Shown: positions 1 to 6,976 of the stretch, piece by piece
Layout of the letters: each line of letters starts with the position of its first letter
How positions within the stretch are numbered: the first letter of the stretch is position 1
Assembly (NCBI GenBank): GCA_045594795.1
Contig: JAZNZF010000040.1
Location: 1-38,551 of the forward strand
Length of the DNA: 38,551 nucleotides
Source: UMGS1532 sp045594795
GTDB taxonomy: Bacteria; Bacillota; Clostridia; Oscillospirales; Acutalibacteraceae
Direction of reading: 5' to 3'
Translations under genes and position numbers: made by a program
Notes under the pieces: generated by a model
Seen by the model: only the letters and a program-made list of their open reading frames with translations
Database searches by the model: none
What the model was told of the DNA's origin: nothing

Positions 1-577
1 TGTTTGCATTAACCAGAATTGACGGGAATGTTACAGGGAATAACACCGGCTCCTTTTTAGTAGCATCGTAGTTATCTACAAAGTCTACTGTGTCGCTACC
101 GATATCGCGGAACAACTCTGAAGCAATGCCCGAAAGCTTTGCCTCGGTGTAACGTGATGCGGCGCACTGCATATCGCGAGAATATGCCTTACCAAAGTTA
201 CCCTTTGAATCTACAAAAGGGTGCAATAGTGCCTGATAACCCTCTGACAAACGTACCATTGTATCGTAAATAGCGGCATCACCATGGGGGTTTAGCTGCA
301 TTGTTCTACCTACTATATTAGCAGATTTTATTCTTGCACCGTTAAGCAATCCCATTTCGTACATAGTGAAAAGCAGTTTTCTGTGCGAGGGTTTAAAGCC
401 GTCTATCTCGGGTATTGCACGAGAGACGATAACACTCATGGCATAGGGCATATAGTTGCTTTCAAGTGTTTCGGTTATAGGCTGGTCAATAACCATGCCC
501 GCACCCGATATATACACGTTATCAGCAAGAGCTTTTTCACCATTTGCTTCAACCGTTTTTTTCTTTCTTGGTGCCAT
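1..577 (-). CDS. parC: Type IIA DNA topoisomerase subunit A (ParC/GyrA-like), 5' part only
   Basis: The gene runs off the left edge of the window; 192 N-terminal residues are visible, starting at an ATG at 577 behind a strong AAGGAGG site. The breakage-reunion domain is recognisable: FKPSHRKLL, QLNPHGDAAIYDTMVRL, and MQCAASRYTEAKL around residues 137-147, where Tyr143 is the expected nucleophile that attaches to DNA. It begins 13 bp after the stop of the B subunit, so the two are co-transcribed and should form the A2B2 enzyme that passes DNA duplexes using ATP. Whether this is topoisomerase IV or a second gyrase cannot be settled because the C-terminal DNA-wrapping domain lies outside the window; the parC symbol is therefore tentative. 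Confidence 0.9.
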   Translation of the reverse strand, partial: MAPRKKKTVEANGEKALADNVYISGAGMVIDQPITETLESNYMPYAMSVIVSRAIPEIDGFKPSHRKLLFTMYEMGLLNGARIKSANIVGRTMQLNPHGDAAIYDTMVRLSEGYQALLHPFVDSKGNFGKAYSRDMQCAASRYTEAKLSGIASELFRDIGSDTVDFVDNYDATKKEPVLFPVTFPSILVNAN

Positions 578-590
578 AGTAATCGCCTCC

Positions 591-2573
591 TTATACTAAA
601 TCTAATTCGTCTAAATAACGGTAGCCATTTTCGGCTATATATTCTTTTCTGCCTGCAAGGTTATCACCAAGTAACAGGTCAAACATTTCGGCAGTTCGCT
701 CGGCATCGCGGGCTAAAACCTTTATAAGTCTACGCGAAACAGGGTTCATAGTGGTCATATTCATCATATCGGGTTGGTTTTCACCAAGTCCCTTTGAACG
801 CTGAATGGTGTACTTCTTATCCCCTATTTCAGTAAGAATCTCGTTTTTCTCGCTATCGTCATAAGCAAAATAGGTTTTATCCTTAGTGTTAATTTCATAA
901 AGCGGTGTTTCTGCAATATACACCTTACCCTCGTCTATTAATGTTGGCATAAGCCTATACATCATTGTTAGAATAAGGGTACGAATTTGGAAGCCGTCGT
1001 AGTCGGCATCGGTACAAATAATAACCTTGTTCCAACGCAGCTTGTCCAAATTAAAGGTAGATAAGTCTTTGTTAGCCTTGGTCTGTACCTCTACGCCACA
1101 GCCAAGCACCTTTATAAGATTTGTTATTATTTCGCTTTTAAATATTTTACCGTACTCTGCTTTTAAGCAGTTAAGTATTTTACCGCGCACCGCCATAACT
1201 GCTTGGAAGTTTGGGTCACGCGCAAGCTTACAAGAACCAAGCGCCGAATCACCCTCAACTATAAAGAGTTCGCGTTCTAAAGTGTCGCGGCTACGACAAT
1301 CTACAAACTTAGGAATTCGGTTAAGTGGGTCGTCACTTTTTTGCAGGGTGTTTTTAAGGTTAAGTCGTTCCTTTTCACTCTTTTCACGACTGCGCTTGTT
1401 AATTAACACCTGTTCTACTATCTTATCCGCCTCTGTCTTGTTTTCAATAAAATAGATTTCAAGATTGCGACGGAAGAAATCGGTCATTGCCTCTTGTATA
1501 AACTTGTTAGTAATTGCTTTCTTTGTCTGGTTTTCGTAAGAGGTTTGGGTTGAGAAGGACGAAACCACCAAAACCAAGCACTCTTCTATATCAGAAAATG
1601 AGATTTTACTTTCGTTCTTCTGGTATTTGTTGTTTTGTTTAATGTAGTTATCAAGCTGTGAAACGAATGCACTACGCACAGCCTTTTCGGGTGCGCCGCC
1701 GTACTCTAACCAGCTTGAGTTGTGGTAATATTCTTTTAACTGCTTTTTGTTTGAAAAGCTAAGCGCAGCATTAATCTTAACGCGATATGGTTTTTTATCC
1801 TCGCGGTCGCGACCCTTGCTTTCGGTCTGCCAAAACTGTACCGATGAAAGCCCCTCGTCAGCAACAAACTCATTAAGATAATCCTTAATACCCTCTTTAT
1901 AACAAAATTCTTCGGTATGGAAGCGTGCGCCCTCTTGGGTTTTTAGCTGAAAAACTACGCCATCATTTACAACGGCTTGTCTGCGAAGTATGTCTATAAA
2001 ATAGCTTGTGGGTATGTTGATATCGGTAAACACCTTAAGGTCGGGGCGCCATTTAATTTTGGTGCCTGTATCCTTTTTATCGTAAGGCTCTTTTTTAAGA
2101 CCGCCTACGTTCTCTCCGTGCTCGAAGTGTAGAGTGTAGATGTATCCATCGCGCTTAATTTCAACGTCCATATATTCTGACGCGTACTGGGTAGAGCAAA
2201 GGCCAAGTCCGTTAAGACCGAGTGAAAACTCATAGCTGCCGCCATCGTTAGTCTGATACTTACCGCCTGCGTACATTTCGCAAAAAACAAGCTCCCAGTT
2301 AAAGCGTTGTTCGTTCTCGTTATAATCAACGGGGATACCGCGGCCAAAGTCCTGCACCTCTATTGAGTTATCGGAATAATAGGTAATTAAAATTTTCTTA
2401 CCATATCCCTCGCGTGCCTCGTCGATAGAGTTAGAAATAATTTCAAAAACAGAATGCTCGCATCCGTCGATACCGTCAGAACCAAAGATAACCGCAGGGC
2501 GTTTTCGCACGCGGTCGGCACCTTTAAGCGAGGATATACTGTCGTTAGTGTAATCGTTCTTTTTAACTGCCAT
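591..2573 (-). CDS. parE: Type IIA DNA topoisomerase subunit B (ParE/GyrB-like)
   Basis: This 660-residue protein is the ATPase subunit of a type II topoisomerase. The GHKL ATP site is intact: Glu44 and Asn48 in FEIISNSIDEA, DFGRG at 75-79, GLNGLG at 119-124, and the QTK loop lysine near residue 351. The TOPRIM domain carries EGDSA from 440 and DADYDG at 522-527, which bind the metals used in strand cleavage. A QRSKGLGE motif near the C-terminus is typical of the family. Length fits subunits without the enterobacterial GyrB insert. It is transcribed leftwards from a promoter at 2620-2647 and is followed 13 bp later by the A subunit. The parE rather than gyrB name is a guess from pairing and motifs. 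Confidence 0.93.
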   Translation of the reverse strand: MAVKKNDYTNDSISSLKGADRVRKRPAVIFGSDGIDGCEHSVFEIISNSIDEAREGYGKKILITYYSDNSIEVQDFGRGIPVDYNENEQRFNWELVFCEMYAGGKYQTNDGGSYEFSLGLNGLGLCSTQYASEYMDVEIKRDGYIYTLHFEHGENVGGLKKEPYDKKDTGTKIKWRPDLKVFTDINIPTSYFIDILRRQAVVNDGVVFQLKTQEGARFHTEEFCYKEGIKDYLNEFVADEGLSSVQFWQTESKGRDREDKKPYRVKINAALSFSNKKQLKEYYHNSSWLEYGGAPEKAVRSAFVSQLDNYIKQNNKYQKNESKISFSDIEECLVLVVSSFSTQTSYENQTKKAITNKFIQEAMTDFFRRNLEIYFIENKTEADKIVEQVLINKRSREKSEKERLNLKNTLQKSDDPLNRIPKFVDCRSRDTLERELFIVEGDSALGSCKLARDPNFQAVMAVRGKILNCLKAEYGKIFKSEIITNLIKVLGCGVEVQTKANKDLSTFNLDKLRWNKVIICTDADYDGFQIRTLILTMMYRLMPTLIDEGKVYIAETPLYEINTKDKTYFAYDDSEKNEILTEIGDKKYTIQRSKGLGENQPDMMNMTTMNPVSRRLIKVLARDAERTAEMFDLLLGDNLAGRKEYIAENGYRYLDELDLV

Positions 2574-2619
2574 ATTGCACTCCTAATAATATAGTAATCA
2601 TAATACACATACATATATA

Positions 2620-2647
2620 ATTATACAATATATGGGAATTTTGTCAA
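2620..2647 (-). promoter_or_regulatory. Predicted sigma-A promoter of the topoisomerase operon
   Basis: On the minus strand TTGACA (2647-2642) and TATAAT (2625-2620) are separated by 16 bp, both perfect consensus hexamers. The start of parE lies about 45 bp downstream. Confidence 0.8.
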
Positions 2648-2751
2648 GTAAAAGCCGCCATATATTGCATAAAATATAATATATATAACGAACAATATTT
2701 AACCCCTCGTCCCTTTCTTTAACAAAAACAGTTTATTTTCTAAAAAAGCAC

Positions 2752-2780
2752 TTGCAATTTCACAAAAGTTATAATATAAT
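2752..2780 (+). promoter_or_regulatory. Predicted promoter of tRNA-Leu
   Basis: TTGCAA (2752-2757) and TATAAT (2775-2780) are separated by 17 bp. The tRNA starts 45 bp after the -10 box. The leader contains an imperfect hairpin (TTAAGGC at 2793-2799 with GCCTTAA at 2812-2818) that RNase P would remove with the 5' leader. Confidence 0.7.
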
Positions 2781-2825
2781 AATATCCGTTATTTAAGGCA
2801 ACATACGTTGCGCCTTAATACAAAC

Positions 2826-2912
2826 GCCGGTGTGTTGGAATTGGCAGACGAGGTGGACTCAAAATCCATTGATGGCGACATCGTGCGGGTTCAAGTCCCG
2901 CCACCGGCACCA
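2826..2912 (+). tRNA. tRNA-Leu (anticodon CAA)
   Basis: An 87-nt class II tRNA with encoded CCA. The acceptor stem GCCGGTG pairs perfectly with CACCGGC. The anticodon loop CTCAAAA gives CAA, which reads UUG. The long variable arm is GATG-gcga-CATC, as expected for leucine. The T arm GCGGG-TTCAAGT-CCCGC is perfect and the discriminator base is A. Confidence 0.97.
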
Positions 2913-2913
2913 A

Positions 2914-2953
2914 AATAACGGTACTCACTTTTGTGGGTGCCGTTATTTTTTAT
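2914..2953 (+). terminator. Intrinsic terminator after tRNA-Leu
   Basis: The arms AATAACGGTACTCAC and GTGGGTGCCGTTATT form a long, nearly perfect hairpin immediately after the tRNA CCA, followed by a T-run. Confidence 0.85.
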
Positions 2954-2960
2954 TGTATTA

Positions 2961-3075
2961 TGTTTGCGAGACTTGAACCCTAAGAGGGTTGCGACGTTAA
3001 TAAAACAGTCCGGTGGACTGTTTTTAGTTGCAAGGTGCGAAGTCGGGTACCGCTTGAGTTTTGGTATAACTACAA
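2961..3075 (+). repeat. Palindrome-rich noncoding element with an inverted copy of the tRNA T arm
   Basis: Positions 2967-2980 are the reverse complement of GGGTTCAAGTCTCG, matching the upstream tRNA-Leu T arm (2887-2900) at 13 of 14 positions. A strong hairpin follows at about 3004-3024, AAACAGTCC-ggt-GGACTGTTT, continued by T residues and by partly pairing flanks (TTGC...GCAA). The stretch is open in frame with tspO but has no start signal, and its reading (RDLNP...) is the usual artefact of an antisense tRNA 3' end. I take it as a noncoding, possibly dispersed repeat. Confidence 0.5.
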
Positions 3076-3113
3076 CCGCCGTAACATACAATAGTAAAAA
3101 GGCGGTGTTTATT

Positions 3114-3590
3114 ATGAAAAGCAAGCTAAAAAGCTACATTTATTCTATTTTAATAGCCCTTGGTGTTGGTGGACTTTCGGCGCTTATAACGAGTGATAGT
3201 ATGGATATTTACAAAGAAATCAATACTCCGCCACTCTCTCCGCCGTCGGTACTGTTCCCTATAGTTTGGAGTGTGCTTTATATACTTATGGGGATTAGCG
3301 CCGCTATGGTTTATAACACCAACAATGCTTTAGTGCGTCACCGCAACTCTGCGCTATTAACATACGGTTTAAGCCTGATTTTCAACTTATTTTGGAGTAT
3401 AATTTTCTTTAATATGCGCATGTATTTGTTCGCGTTTATTTGGCTTGTTATACTCTGGCTTTTAATTCTTTTAACCATTATTAAATATTATAATATAAAC
3501 AAATTAGCGGCACTCTTACAAATACCATATCTTCTGTGGGTTACCTTTGCGGGATATTTGAATTTAGGGATATATTTGTTAAACCGATAA
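3114..3590 (+). CDS. tspO: TspO/MBR family membrane protein
   Basis: A 158-residue membrane protein of the TspO (translocator protein, peripheral benzodiazepine receptor) family, which binds tetrapyrroles and is linked to porphyrin handling and stress responses. Five hydrophobic segments cover almost the whole chain. Family signatures are the INTPPLSPPSVLFPIVWSVLY segment just after helix 1 (split here only by the usual short loop), FNLFWSIIFF in the middle, and PYLLWVTFAGYLN at the end. I start at ATG 3114 behind AAGGCGGTG rather than at an upstream in-frame ATG near 2931, because the upstream stretch overlaps the tRNA terminator and the palindromic element. It stands alone, with a shared terminator at its 3' end. 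Confidence 0.9.
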   Translation: MKSKLKSYIYSILIALGVGGLSALITSDSMDIYKEINTPPLSPPSVLFPIVWSVLYILMGISAAMVYNTNNALVRHRNSALLTYGLSLIFNLFWSIIFFNMRMYLFAFIWLVILWLLILLTIIKYYNINKLAALLQIPYLLWVTFAGYLNLGIYLLNR

Positions 3591-3595
3591 AAAAC

Positions 3596-3642
3596 CGCCT
3601 TACTGTTTTACCAAGACGTAAACAGCAAGGCGTTGTTTTTTT
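3596..3642. terminator. Bidirectional intrinsic terminator between tspO and the esterase
   Basis: CGCCTTACTGTTT (3596-3608) pairs with AAACAGCAAGGCG (3620-3632) with one mismatch. A T-run follows on the plus strand, and an A-run precedes the stem so that the minus strand also ends in Ts. It serves both convergent genes. Confidence 0.85.
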
Positions 3643-4723
3643 ACTTATGCTTATCCATATACTCCATATATCTAACCCAATCATGATAGGATAGAAAGTG
3701 CATACCGTTTCTCTTGTGGTAGCCAATATGTCCATCTTGCAGCGCTTCGCCCGGCTCTAAAAACTTATCGTTATGCACAAAACCTTTTAAGCCCTCGCGT
3801 TCCCAAGCCTTACTTGCAGCAAGACAGCACAGCTGCTGAGATTCGGGGTCTGCCCACATATCCAATGAAGCAGAGGCAACATAAACATATCTTGGGGCTA
3901 TACTTGCTAATAGATAATGCTGGTCGAACTCTTCACTGCAGTTAGTTTCTTTGTATTTTAGGTAGTTTTTACAAAACCAGAACGGAAAGGTTTCTGCCAT
4001 AAAGCTGATACTTTCACCCGCAGTTGTTGGCATCCATCTTTCAGGTGGGTTTGTATGTCCTAAAGAGCCTCGCGAAAGCGAATCACCCGAGCAACCTGCA
4101 TTGTTTGAAAAGGTAAACTTAAAGCGGGTATCAAGCATACTTGTTATAAGAGCGGTTTTACCAAGACGCGAATGCCCAATAACCGCTGCATTATTAAGGT
4201 CTAATCCTCCAAGAGTTTCGGCATAGTCCATAACGCGCATAGCCGTCCACGCCCACATCATAAGCTTGCCACAGTCGGTATCGTTCTGTCTGCCATTTGG
4301 CAACAGCAAAGGTGCTACGCCTGTGGTGAAATCGCCATCGTCGCTTGTAACATCGGTGTAATTGAAATAAAGAACGTCAAAGCCACCGTTATCGGCTATT
4401 ATTTCGGCAGGAAAATAAAACCCTTTATCCATATCGTGAAAGTTAATGTTAATAAAAAACGGACGCTTTTTTTGGTCTTTATGTAGCATACGGAAAAGCG
4501 GGAATGTATGACTGCCGTTAGGTGTAGTTACTGTAAAAGGAATTTTATCCATAATTACACTGCCACCGCTTATAGAACTATTAATAAGCTCGGGCTCACC
4601 AGTGCTTATGCCCCACTCTACCTCCGGTAAATAGCCATATTCCTCGCGTTGTAGAATCTCGACCATTTCCTCTCGCGAGCGTAGAGGCGGAAGCTTACGA
4701 TTAGATAGCAATTCTTTTAACAT
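3641..4723 (-). CDS. CE15-like glucuronoyl esterase family alpha/beta hydrolase
   Basis: A 360-residue alpha/beta hydrolase resembling carbohydrate esterase family 15, whose members cleave esters between lignin alcohols and glucuronic acid on xylan. The nucleophile elbow is GHSRLGKTAL with Ser185, the usual CE15 form. The catalytic His is His342 in GMHFLSYHDW, and an acid is expected in SLDMWADPE (Asp288 or Glu294). The internal GCSGDSLSRG segment after the elbow is also typical. There is no signal peptide or lipobox, so the protein appears cytoplasmic, unlike most characterised members; it may act on imported oligosaccharides or another ester. It has its own promoter (4767-4795) and a GGGAG ribosome site 8 nt before the ATG. 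Family assignment is firm, substrate unknown. Confidence 0.8.
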   Translation of the reverse strand: MLKELLSNRKLPPLRSREEMVEILQREEYGYLPEVEWGISTGEPELINSSISGGSVIMDKIPFTVTTPNGSHTFPLFRMLHKDQKKRPFFININFHDMDKGFYFPAEIIADNGGFDVLYFNYTDVTSDDGDFTTGVAPLLLPNGRQNDTDCGKLMMWAWTAMRVMDYAETLGGLDLNNAAVIGHSRLGKTALITSMLDTRFKFTFSNNAGCSGDSLSRGSLGHTNPPERWMPTTAGESISFMAETFPFWFCKNYLKYKETNCSEEFDQHYLLASIAPRYVYVASASLDMWADPESQQLCCLAASKAWEREGLKGFVHNDKFLEPGEALQDGHIGYHKRNGMHFLSYHDWVRYMEYMDKHK

Positions 4724-4766
4724 TTCTTTTTCTCCCTAACACAACAGTAATTACCTTTATGCGCTA

Positions 4767-4795
4767 ATTATATCAAGCAATGTTTTGTTTGTAAA
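4767..4795 (-). promoter_or_regulatory. Predicted promoter of the CE15-like esterase
   Basis: Minus strand TTTACA (4795-4790), 17 bp, then TATAAT (4772-4767), 44 bp upstream of the ATG. Confidence 0.65.
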
Positions 4796-4834
4796 TAAAA
4801 ACTTTTTAAAATATGTCTTAATGTTTTAATTTGC

Positions 4835-4863
4835 TTGACTTTTATATGCTTTCGCGTTATTAT
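4835..4863 (+). promoter_or_regulatory. Predicted promoter of glyS
   Basis: TTGACT (4835-4840) and TATTAT (4858-4863) are 17 bp apart. A TATAAT at 4861-4866 overlaps the -10 but would give a 20-bp spacer. The leader to the ATG is only about 40 nt. Confidence 0.65.
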
Positions 4864-4911
4864 AATTGTATCTATTTTATAGGCTATCGCTTTGAAATGA
4901 GGGTATTTTTA

Positions 4912-6288
4912 ATGTTAAAAAACACAGAAAAGGATATGGAAACCATAGTAAACCTTGCTAAAAGCAGAGGTTATGTATACGCAGGTAGTGAGATTTACGG
5001 TGGTCTAGCAAACTCTTGGGACTACGGCCCCCTTGGTGTTGAGTTTAAAAACAACGTGAAAAAAGCTTGGTGGAAAAAGTTTGTGCAAGAGTCACCTTAT
5101 AACGTTGGTCTTGACTCTGCTATTATAATGAACCCCGAAACCTGGGTTACAAGCGGCCACGTTGGCGGCTTCTCTGATCCTCTGATGGACTGTAAAGACT
5201 GCCACGCAAGGCATCGAGCCGACAAGCTTATTGAGGATGTTGGCGGTAAAGCCGAAGGTATGACCTTCGAGCAAATGTCTGAATACATAAAAGAAAACGG
5301 AATTGCTTGCCCCGAGTGTGGTAGCAAAAACTTTACCGATATACGCAAATTCAACCTTATGTTTAAAACCTTTATAGGTGTTACTGAGGACGCTAAAAAC
5401 GAGGTTTATCTCCGCCCCGAAACTGCACAGGGTATTTTTGTTAACTACGCTAACATTCAGCGTACAACACGTAAAAAGCTACCCTTTGGTGTATGTCAGA
5501 TAGGCAAATCCTTCCGTAACGAGATTACACCCGGTAACTTTATTTTCCGTACACGTGAGTTCGAGCAAATGGAATGTGAATTCTTCTGCAAACCCGACAC
5601 AGACCTTGAGTGGTTCTATTACTGGAAAGACTACTGCAAAAACTTCCTTTTAAGCCTTGGTTTAAAGGAAGAAAATCTACGTCTTCGCGACCACGAGAAA
5701 GAAGAGCTTTCGTTCTATTCTAAAGCTACAACCGATATAGAGTATCTTTTCCCGTTTGGTTGGGGCGAACTTTGGGGTATTGCCGACCGTACTAACTACG
5801 ATCTTGGACGCCACCAAGAAGCTTCGGGCAAATCACTTGAGTACTTCGACCCAGAAACTAATGAAAAATACGTACCTTACGTAGTTGAGCCATCACTTGG
5901 TGCAGACCGTGTTGCTCTTTCCTTCCTTTGCGAAGCTTATGATGAAGAGCTTGACGAGAAGGGTGAAAAGCGTGTGGTTATGCATTTGCACCCTGCCCTT
6001 GCACCCTTTAAGGCTGCAATTTTGCCTTTAAGCAAAAAGCTAAGTGATAAAGCAACCGAAATATTTTCTGACCTTGCAAAAGAGTTTATGGTTGATTTTG
6101 ACGAGGCAGGCTCTATTGGTAAGCGTTACCGCCGTCAAGACGAAATCGGTACACCTTACTGCATTACATACGATTTTGAAAGTGAAGAAGACGGCTGCGT
6201 TACAGTACGTGACCGCGACACTATGGAACAGGTACGTATGCCTATTTCTGAGCTACGTGCATTTATCCGTGAAAAGTTAGAATTCTAA
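4912..6288 (+). CDS. glyQS: Glycyl-tRNA synthetase (single-subunit, class II)
   Basis: A 458-residue dimer-type glycyl-tRNA synthetase that charges tRNA-Gly with glycine. It opens with SRGYVYAGSEIYGGLANSWD, the usual start of the family. Two CxxC pairs (CKDCHARH and CPECGSKNF) form the zinc-binding insertion. Motif 2 is FRNEITPGNFIFRTREFEQ and motif 3 is EPSLGADRVALSFL; the C-terminal anticodon-binding domain starts near HLHPALAPFKAAILPL. I start at ATG 4912, behind GAGGG and in line with homologues, not at the in-frame ATG at 4831, which lies upstream of the predicted -10 box. There is no room for a T-box leader. A strong terminator follows. Confidence 0.97.
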   Translation: MLKNTEKDMETIVNLAKSRGYVYAGSEIYGGLANSWDYGPLGVEFKNNVKKAWWKKFVQESPYNVGLDSAIIMNPETWVTSGHVGGFSDPLMDCKDCHARHRADKLIEDVGGKAEGMTFEQMSEYIKENGIACPECGSKNFTDIRKFNLMFKTFIGVTEDAKNEVYLRPETAQGIFVNYANIQRTTRKKLPFGVCQIGKSFRNEITPGNFIFRTREFEQMECEFFCKPDTDLEWFYYWKDYCKNFLLSLGLKEENLRLRDHEKEELSFYSKATTDIEYLFPFGWGELWGIADRTNYDLGRHQEASGKSLEYFDPETNEKYVPYVVEPSLGADRVALSFLCEAYDEELDEKGEKRVVMHLHPALAPFKAAILPLSKKLSDKATEIFSDLAKEFMVDFDEAGSIGKRYRRQDEIGTPYCITYDFESEEDGCVTVRDRDTMEQVRMPISELRAFIREKLEF

Positions 6289-6301
6289 TTATAAAAAGTT
6301 A

Positions 6302-6341
6302 GCGCCCCTTACGTTGCTGTGTAAGGGGGCGCTTTTGTTTT
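6302..6341 (+). terminator. Intrinsic terminator of glyQS
   Basis: GCGCCCCTTAC (6302-6312) pairs with GTAAGGGGGCGC (6321-6332), followed by TTTTGTTTTG. Confidence 0.9.
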
Positions 6342-6355
6342 GAAATAATTTTAAA

Positions 6356-6393
6356 AGTGGTACGTACAAATTAGTACGTACCACTAATTTTTT
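6356..6393. terminator. Second hairpin terminator, perfect 12-bp palindrome
   Basis: AGTGGTACGTAC (6356-6367) and GTACGTACCACT (6374-6385) are perfect inverted repeats with a 6-nt loop, followed by AATTTTTT. An AATTTTAAA stretch precedes it, so it could act in both directions. Confidence 0.7.
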
Positions 6394-6403
6394 ATAGCAA
6401 AAC

Positions 6404-6439
6404 AAGGCATACCCTAAGCCGTGGCTTTTGGGATGCCTT
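6404..6439 (-). terminator. Intrinsic terminator of rpsT
   Basis: AAGGCAT (6404-6410) pairs with ATGCCTT (6433-6439), with further inner pairing of ACCC/GGG and AAGCC/GGCTT. On the minus strand a GTTTTGC and T-rich tract follows. It lies 30 bp past the rpsT stop. Confidence 0.7.
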
Positions 6440-6469
6440 AATATCCATAACAAAGACGCTTTACTTTAA

Positions 6470-6733
6470 TTAGTTAGCAGCCTTATTCATGCGAACAACA
6501 AGATTGGACTTTTTGCGTGCAGCAGTGTTCTTATGAAGAATACCCTTTGTAACAGCCATATCAATATTCTTAACGGCAGCTTTTACGGCAACTTCCTTAT
6601 CTTCTGCATTGTTTGCGATTGCAGCGTTAGCCTTCTTTATAGAAGTGCGAAGAGCAGAACGATAGCTCTTATTACGCTCGTAACGTGCAGCGCTAACAAG
6701 AACACGTTTTTTTGCAGATTTAATGTTAGGCAT
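6470..6733 (-). CDS. rpsT: 30S ribosomal protein S20
   Basis: An 87-residue, lysine- and arginine-rich protein that binds 16S rRNA early in assembly of the small subunit. It begins MPNIKSAKKRVLVSAARYERN and contains the family segments SALRTSIKKANAA, KNIDMAVTKGILHKNTAARKKS and a short C-terminal tail. Length is normal. The ATG lies behind a perfect AGGAGGT site. It is monocistronic, as in most Firmicutes, with its own promoter and terminator. Confidence 0.97.
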   Translation of the reverse strand: MPNIKSAKKRVLVSAARYERNKSYRSALRTSIKKANAAIANNAEDKEVAVKAAVKNIDMAVTKGILHKNTAARKKSNLVVRMNKAAN

Positions 6734-6775
6734 TTTCTTACCTCCTTAGCCAAAGCTTAAAATTGCAGTACGATT

Positions 6776-6804
6776 ATATTACCACTAATCAAACCAAATT
6801 TCAA
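6776..6804 (-). promoter_or_regulatory. Predicted promoter of rpsT
   Basis: Minus strand TTGAAA (6804-6799), 17 bp, then TAATAT (6781-6776). The leader to the ATG is about 35 nt. Confidence 0.65.
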
Positions 6805-6887
6805 GGGCTTTTTTTAATTTTCTTGTATTTTGTTTAAAATTTTGTAAAAAAGTTAAAATTTTCTGCCGTTTTAGTTAATAAAAGCAG

Positions 6888-6916
6888 TTGAGATTTACAT
6901 TTTACTGTAGTATAAT
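6888..6916 (+). promoter_or_regulatory. Predicted promoter of the nifS-thiI-cinA operon
   Basis: TTGAGA (6888-6893), 17 bp, TATAAT (6911-6916). It is the only clear promoter before six tightly packed co-directional genes reaching 16819, and it decides the nifS start because an ATG at 6938 would leave almost no leader. Confidence 0.75.
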
Positions 6917-6976
6917 ATATAAGTATTAATATATATTATGGGGCGGTATGCTCTATTTATAGCGAGGTTTAGTGTT

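Noticed and set aside
383..727. Plus-strand open frames across the topoisomerase genes (also 1027-1455)
   Set aside because: They are antisense to strongly conserved coding sequence and have no start signals or recognisable products.
2931..3113. N-terminal extension of tspO starting near 2931
   Set aside because: It overlaps the tRNA terminator and the palindromic element, has no ribosome site, and adds 61 residues not found in TspO proteins. ATG 3114 fits the family.
4831..4911. Longer glyQS start at 4831
   Set aside because: It would lie upstream of the predicted -10 box, and the added residues do not resemble the family N-terminus; ATG 4912 has a proper ribosome site.
6938..6976. ATG start of the cysteine desulfurase at 6938
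   Set aside because: There is no ribosome site and it would leave a leader of about 15 nt. TTG 6977 follows GCGAGG and gives the conserved start EIYLDNSATT.
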